From positions 1 through 17,312 of the forward strand of contig CAKRAT010000046.1 of the NCBI GenBank assembly GCA_934295165.1: a DNA stretch of 17,312 nucleotides, given 5' to 3'. This stretch comes from an uncultured Dorea sp. (GTDB lineage: Bacteria; Bacillota; Clostridia; Lachnospirales; Lachnospiraceae). Positions 14,425 through 17,312 of this stretch are shown here, in pieces. Under the pieces are notes generated by a model. It made no database searches and had not been told where the DNA came from. It saw nothing but the letters and a program-made list of their open reading frames with translations. Positions within the stretch are counted from its first letter, which is position 1. Each line of letters starts with the position of its first letter. The translations under genes were made by a program, and so were the position numbers.

Positions 14425-15429
14425 ATGATAAAAGGAAAGCAGAGCATAGCATTTGAAACATCTCCGTATATTGAGGCAAGTGCGTCCGTAGTCGGCAAGA
14501 AAGAAGGCGAAGGACCGCTTGGCAGTATGTTCGATATGGTGGGACAGGATGACATGTTCGGGGAGAACACATGGGAAGAGGCAGAAAGCACCATGCAGAA
14601 AGAAGCCTGCCTGCTGGCACTTGGAAAAGCGCATCTGACAGCAGACGCGGTCCGTTATCTGTTCGGAGGGGATCTGTTAAGGCAGGGAGTGGCAACTTCA
14701 ATGGGAGTCGAAACGCTGCAGATACCAATGTTTGGTCTCTATGGTGCGTGTTCGACATCCGGGGAGGCACTTGCCCTGGCATCGATGTGTGTGGCGGCAG
14801 GGTATGGAGAGCGGATGCTTGCAGTGACATCCAGCCACTTCGGAAGTGCAGAAAAGGAATTCCGTTTTCCACTAGGTTATGCGAATCAGAGACCACTGTC
14901 GGCTCACTGGACCGTAACCGGAAGCGGTGCATTTATTGTCGGAAAGAGCAGAAGTCATGTGCGGATCACCGGAGTGACAGTCGGGAAGATCGTAGATTAT
15001 GGATTAAAAGATTCACAGAACATGGGGGCATGCATGGCCCCGGCGGCCTGTGATACGATCATTCAGAATCTGGAAGATTTCGGAAGAAAGGAAGACGATT
15101 ATGATCGGATTATTACCGGAGATCTCGGATACGTTGGACAAAGTATTTTGTTCGATCTGATGAGGGGAAAAGAATATGATATCAAGGTCAATCACATGGA
15201 CTGCGGAATGACGATATTTGACCAGAATCTTCAGGATACTCATGCGGGAGGAAGCGGATGTGGATGTGCGGCAACGACATTGTCTGCATATATTTTGCCC
15301 AAGATTGCAAGAGGAGAATGGAAGAGAGTATTATTCGTTCCCACGGGGGCACTGATGTCGACGGTCAGCTATAATGAGGGCGCAAGCGTCCCGGGAATTG
15401 CACATGGAATTGTGCTGGAACACTGTTAG
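14425..15429 (+). CDS. spoVAD: stage V sporulation protein AD
   Basis: This 334-residue soluble protein (338 in B. subtilis) has a thiolase-like fold and binds dipicolinic acid on the SpoVA complex. Its N-terminus MIKGKQSIAFE matches the family start. LYGACSTSGEALALASM contains C109 at the position of the thiolase-type Cys (C110 in Bacillus). ITGDLGYVGQSILFDLM and DTHAGGSGCGCAATTLSAY are also typical. I chose ATG 14425 because the family begins there; GTG 14422, in frame, is possible and adds one residue. AAAGGA at 14411-14416 serves both. The 104-nt gap upstream has no clear terminator or ORF with an SD. The stop is 11 nt from spoVAE. The reading frame is intact with family length. Confidence 0.96.
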   Translation: MIKGKQSIAFETSPYIEASASVVGKKEGEGPLGSMFDMVGQDDMFGENTWEEAESTMQKEACLLALGKAHLTADAVRYLFGGDLLRQGVATSMGVETLQIPMFGLYGACSTSGEALALASMCVAAGYGERMLAVTSSHFGSAEKEFRFPLGYANQRPLSAHWTVTGSGAFIVGKSRSHVRITGVTVGKIVDYGLKDSQNMGACMAPAACDTIIQNLEDFGRKEDDYDRIITGDLGYVGQSILFDLMRGKEYDIKVNHMDCGMTIFDQNLQDTHAGGSGCGCAATTLSAYILPKIARGEWKRVLFVPTGALMSTVSYNEGASVPGIAHGIVLEHC

Positions 15430-15440
15430 GAGGGATAGTT

Positions 15441-15797
15441 ATGGATTATATCAATGCGTTCTGGGTAGGCGGTCTTATCTGTGCCCTGACACAGATATTA
15501 CTGGACAGGACAAAGCTGATGCCGGGAAGGATTATGGTACTTCTGGTGTGCAGCGGCTCTGTGCTGGGAGCACTGAAGATCTATCCGGCCATCCAGGAGT
15601 ATGCGGGAGCCGGTGCCAGTGTACCATTATTGGGATTCGGTAATCTTCTGTGGAAAGGCGTCAAAGAAGCCGTGGATAAAGATGGATTCATAGGAATCTT
15701 TATGGGTGGGTTCAAGGCGAGTGCCGTGGGAATATCGGCAGCACTCATCTTTGGCTATCTTGCATCGCTTATGTTCGAGCCAAAGATGAAAAAATAA
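15441..15797 (+). CDS. spoVAE: stage V sporulation protein AE
   Basis: This 118-residue membrane protein belongs to the SpoVAE (AEb-type) part of the DPA channel complex. It has about four TM segments (roughly residues 5-22, 30-47, 57-75 and 88-110) and the family stretch IYPAIQEYAGAGASVPLLGF followed by GNLLWKGVKEAVDKDGFIG. It is a shorter relative of SpoVAC. SD GGAGGG at 15428-15434 is well placed. It is the last recognised gene of the operon: no spoVAEa, spoVAF or gerA-like gene follows, and a large hairpin lies about 100 nt downstream. Confidence 0.95.
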   Translation: MDYINAFWVGGLICALTQILLDRTKLMPGRIMVLLVCSGSVLGALKIYPAIQEYAGAGASVPLLGFGNLLWKGVKEAVDKDGFIGIFMGGFKASAVGISAALIFGYLASLMFEPKMKK

Positions 15798-15901
15798 AAG
15801 ACCACGGTAAACGCAAGCTTTTTTCATGTATAAAGTCACTTCTTTCTATTTATTATTGATCAGAAAGATTGTATAGACCGTTCTTATAAGATAATAAGAT
15901 T

Positions 15902-15938
15902 CCCGTCAGAAGCTGTCAATGTGGCAGCTTCTGACGGG
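15902..15938. terminator. long perfect hairpin between converging spoVAE and purC
   Basis: CCCGTCAGAAGCTG 15902-15915 and CAGCTTCTGACGGG 15925-15938 are exact 14-bp complements, extendable by three further pairs toward an ATG loop. No T-run follows on either strand, so it may be a bidirectional block to read-through, an RNA 3' end stabiliser, or a dispersed palindromic element. It is placed where a terminator for both genes is needed. Confidence 0.6.
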
Positions 15939-15959
15939 AGTATATATTGCAATGCATTC

Positions 15960-15989
15960 GCAAGGAACTGCCAATGGCAGATTCTTTGC
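15960..15989. repeat. second hairpin downstream of spoVAE, partly similar to the first
   Basis: GCAAGGAACTGCC 15960-15972 pairs with GGCAG 15976-15980 and TTCTTTGC 15982-15989, with one bulged A, one G-U and an AAT loop. The core CAATGGCAGATTCT resembles CAATGTGGCAGCTTCT of the hairpin at 15902-15938, so the two may be copies of one palindromic unit. Confidence 0.5.
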
Positions 15990-16013
15990 ACTGCTACCTG
16001 ATTAGATAATCGG

Positions 16014-16036
16014 GAAAACCACAAGGAGTTGTTTTC
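16014..16036 (-). terminator. possible weak terminator of purC
   Basis: GAAAAC 16014-16019 and GTTTTC 16031-16036 are complementary around an 11-nt loop, 16 nt after the purC stop on the - strand. The stem is A+T-rich and no proper T-run follows, so it is weak. Confidence 0.3.
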
Positions 16037-16051
16037 TAAAATGCAGGAAAA

Positions 16052-16915
16052 TTAAGCAAGTTCTTCCCCTGTGATCATCTTGTAGCACTGAAGATATTTG
16101 TCGATTGTTTTCTGAACGATCTCATCCGGAAGATCCCAGTCATTTCCAGGGTGAGAAGTCAGCCAGTCACGTGCAAACTGTTTGTCGAATGACGGCTGTC
16201 CATGTCCCGGCTCGTAACCTTCTACAGGCCAGAAACGGGAGCTGTCCGGTGTCAACATCTCGTCACCGATCACCATGTTGCCATCCTCATCAAGACCGAA
16301 TTCGAATTTTGTATCGGCAATGATGATACCGCGTGTTAATGCATAGTCTGCACATTTTTTATAGAGAGCGATTGTACAGTCACGAAGTTTGGCTGCGTAT
16401 TCTTCTCCTTTTCCAGGGAAATATTTCTCAAGGTGTTCAATACTCTGCTCGTAAGAAATATTTTCATCATGATCTCCAATCTCAGCCTTTGTAGAAGGTG
16501 TGTAGATTGGCTCTGGAAGCTTGTCAGATTCTTTTAATCCCTCCGGAAGCTTGATACCGCATACGGTACCATTTTCCTGATAGCTCTTCCATCCGCTTCC
16601 TGTGATGTAACCACGTACGATACATTCGACCGGAAGCATCTCAAGCTTTTTACACATCATGCTGTTACCGTCATATTCTGGTTTATGGAAGAATTCAGGC
16701 ATATCTTTCACATCAGTAGAGATCATGTGGTTTGGAAGAATGTCTTTTGTCAGGTCGAACCAGAATTTAGACATCTGTGTCAGAACAGTTCCTTTCTTGG
16801 AAACAATATTCTTAAGAATTACGTCAAAACAACTGATACGATCAGTGGCAACCATAATCAGGCTGTCTCCGTTATCATAAATTTCACGGACTTTACCTTC
16901 TTTTATTGGTTTCAT
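16052..16915 (-). CDS. purC: phosphoribosylaminoimidazole-succinocarboxamide (SAICAR) synthase
   Basis: This 287-residue enzyme joins CAIR and aspartate with ATP to give SAICAR in purine synthesis. The ATP-grasp-like N-terminal motif KPIKEGKVREIYD is followed by LIMVATDRISCFDVI. VECIVRGYITGSGWKSY, STKAEIGDHDENIS and GIIIADTKFEFG are the substrate- and nucleotide-binding signatures. GDEMLTPDSSRFWP near residue 220 is also conserved. It is the long form (about 290), as in yeast and some Firmicutes, not the 235-residue form. The start is ATG 16915-16913, preceded on the - strand by AGGT at about 16925-16922. The frame stays open to TTG 17128, but those extra 71 residues are A+T-rich and not part of the family. 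It converges with spoVAE and diverges from the GTPase gene. Confidence 0.97.
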   Translation of the reverse strand: MKPIKEGKVREIYDNGDSLIMVATDRISCFDVILKNIVSKKGTVLTQMSKFWFDLTKDILPNHMISTDVKDMPEFFHKPEYDGNSMMCKKLEMLPVECIVRGYITGSGWKSYQENGTVCGIKLPEGLKESDKLPEPIYTPSTKAEIGDHDENISYEQSIEHLEKYFPGKGEEYAAKLRDCTIALYKKCADYALTRGIIIADTKFEFGLDEDGNMVIGDEMLTPDSSRFWPVEGYEPGHGQPSFDKQFARDWLTSHPGNDWDLPDEIVQKTIDKYLQCYKMITGEELA

Positions 16916-17041
16916 AACAATACCTCGCTTATTTATTATTTTTTTTAATATGTCCTCACTAATAGTCAAACAGATTTTGCGAGAAAAAACAATAGTAAAT
17001 TGCAAAATTTCGAAAAAAAGTACAAAATATAAATTATGTTG

Positions 17042-17047
17042 TATAAT
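17042..17047 (+). promoter_or_regulatory. possible -10 element (TATAAT) in the purC / GTPase divergent region
   Basis: A perfect TATAAT lies at 17042-17047 on the + strand, with only a half-matching -35 (AGTACA, 17019-17024) at 17 nt. It would give a transcript starting near 17054 that contains the small basic ORF and the GTPase. Such sequences are common in A+T-rich DNA, so this is weak. Confidence 0.3.
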
Positions 17048-17098
17048 AAGAATATCGTAAAAAAGAATACTGATAAGTAATAGTAATAGTGACTGATA

Positions 17099-17188
17099 AT
17101 GACAGATAATAAGCGTGAAATCGGTCAAAATAAGAAGCAGATAGAAGTTAAAAGAAAGACAAAGGACAGAAAAAAGAAAAAACAGTAA
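17099..17188 (+). CDS. possible 29-residue basic leader peptide of the GTPase gene
   Basis: ATG 17099 to TAA 17186-17188 would encode [20 protein letters not shown] and then TKDRKKKKQ: 13 Lys/Arg in the last 17 residues. It ends 11 nt before the ATG of the TetM-like GTPase, whose SD (AAGGA, 17187-17191) overlaps its stop. There is no strong SD before it (AGTGAC only). Translation of polybasic codon runs slows ribosomes, and tet(M) genes have upstream short leader peptides, so a ribosome-sensing role is attractive. It may also be a chance frame in A-rich DNA. Confidence 0.35.
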   Translation: MTDNKREIGQNKKQIEVKRKTKDRKKKKQ

Positions 17189-17199
17189 GGAATGAAATT

Positions 17200-17312
17200 A
17201 TGAAGCATATTACAATAGGAATTCTGGCGCATGTGGATGCCGGGAAAACAACATTATCGGAATGCATGCTTTACTTAAGCGGGCAGATCAGAAAACTTGG
17301 ACGGGTAGATCA
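17200..17312 (+). CDS. TetM/EF-G-like translation GTPase, N-terminus only (cut by the window edge)
   Basis: Thirty-seven codons are present. [21 protein letters not shown] contains the G1 P-loop AHVDAGKTT, and [14 protein letters not shown] fits the stretch before switch I. The match with TetM-type ribosomal protection proteins and EF-G/BipA relatives is close (TetM has [17 protein letters not shown]). Lachnospiraceae often carry a chromosomal TetM paralogue of uncertain function, so this is not evidence for tetracycline resistance. The start ATG 17200 has AAGGA at 17187-17191. The ORF runs off the window, so switch regions, domain IV and length cannot be judged. Confidence 0.8.
   Translation, partial: MKHITIGILAHVDAGKTTLSECMLYLSGQIRKLGRVD

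Noticed and set aside
14312..14932. A 206-residue open frame on the - strand over spoVAD.
   Set aside because: It is a shadow of spoVAD: Ser/Leu/His/Pro-rich with no recognisable domain.
15828..15878. Sixteen-codon frame ATG TAT AAA ... TAG after spoVAE.
   Set aside because: No SD, A+T-rich chance frame in a convergent intergenic region.
16916..17128. N-terminal extension of PurC by 71 residues from a TTG codon at 17128 on the - strand.
   Set aside because: The extension is A+T-rich, hydrophobic by base composition only, and outside the family. ATG 16915 begins exactly at the conserved MKPIKEGKVREIYD.
17200..17312. Calling the terminal gene tet(M) and reporting tetracycline resistance.
   Set aside because: Only the P-loop region is visible, which is shared by EF-G, BipA and TetM-like house-keeping GTPases.

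Overview
The window reads as chromosomal DNA of a spore-forming, low-to-mid G+C Firmicute. A gut Lachnospiraceae relative of Dorea, Blautia or Ruminococcus is my best guess. The reasons are the adjacent spoIIA and spoVA sporulation operons, a T-box in front of valS, strong Gram-positive ribosome binding sites (GGAGG-like) on most genes, and the protein flavour (AEC transporter, LtaS-like sulfatase, long-form PurC, TetM-like GTPase). The genus is inference. Nearly everything is on the + strand; only purC is clearly on the - strand.

Layout. 1-74: the tail of what looks like an IS200/IS605-type (TnpB) element, cut by the window edge. 132-2623: three apparently separate genes, namely an unrecognised membrane protein, a family-6 type DNA glycosylase of the UDG superfamily, and an AEC-family permease. 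2702-5724: a good sigma-A promoter, a T-box leader with specifier most likely GUA, an intrinsic terminator and valS. 5736-7992: a perfect intergenic hairpin, then an LtaS-like membrane sulfatase with an extra C-terminal domain. 7979-9461: folC overlapping the sulfatase gene, then an easily missed 49-residue gene overlapping the end of folC. 9493-10928: a TPR / single-TM / coiled-coil / TPR protein, closed by an intrinsic terminator.

10980-15797: the sporulation block spoIIAA-spoIIAB-sigF, then spoVAA-AB-AC-AD-AE. SpoIIAA (anti-anti-sigma), SpoIIAB (anti-sigma kinase) and sigma-F form the forespore switch. The SpoVA proteins move Ca-dipicolinate into the forespore and out again on germination. 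Between sigF and spoVAA is a segment with four 16-bp tandem repeats, a sigma-G-type promoter match (GCATA-N17-CATACTA) inside a cluster of TGGAATCC half-sites, and a candidate small one-TM protein gene whose end overlaps spoVAA out of frame. This is the most intriguing region of the window.

15798-16051: a convergent intergenic region with two strong, partly similar hairpins. 16052-16915 (-): purC. 17099-17312: a very basic 29-residue potential leader peptide followed by the start of a TetM/EF-G-like GTPase that runs off the window.

I see no rRNA or tRNA gene, no CRISPR array and no complete mobile element. No wholly new system is evident. The candidates worth testing are the small ORFs at 9312, 12635 and 17099 and the regulatory segment at 12495-12587.
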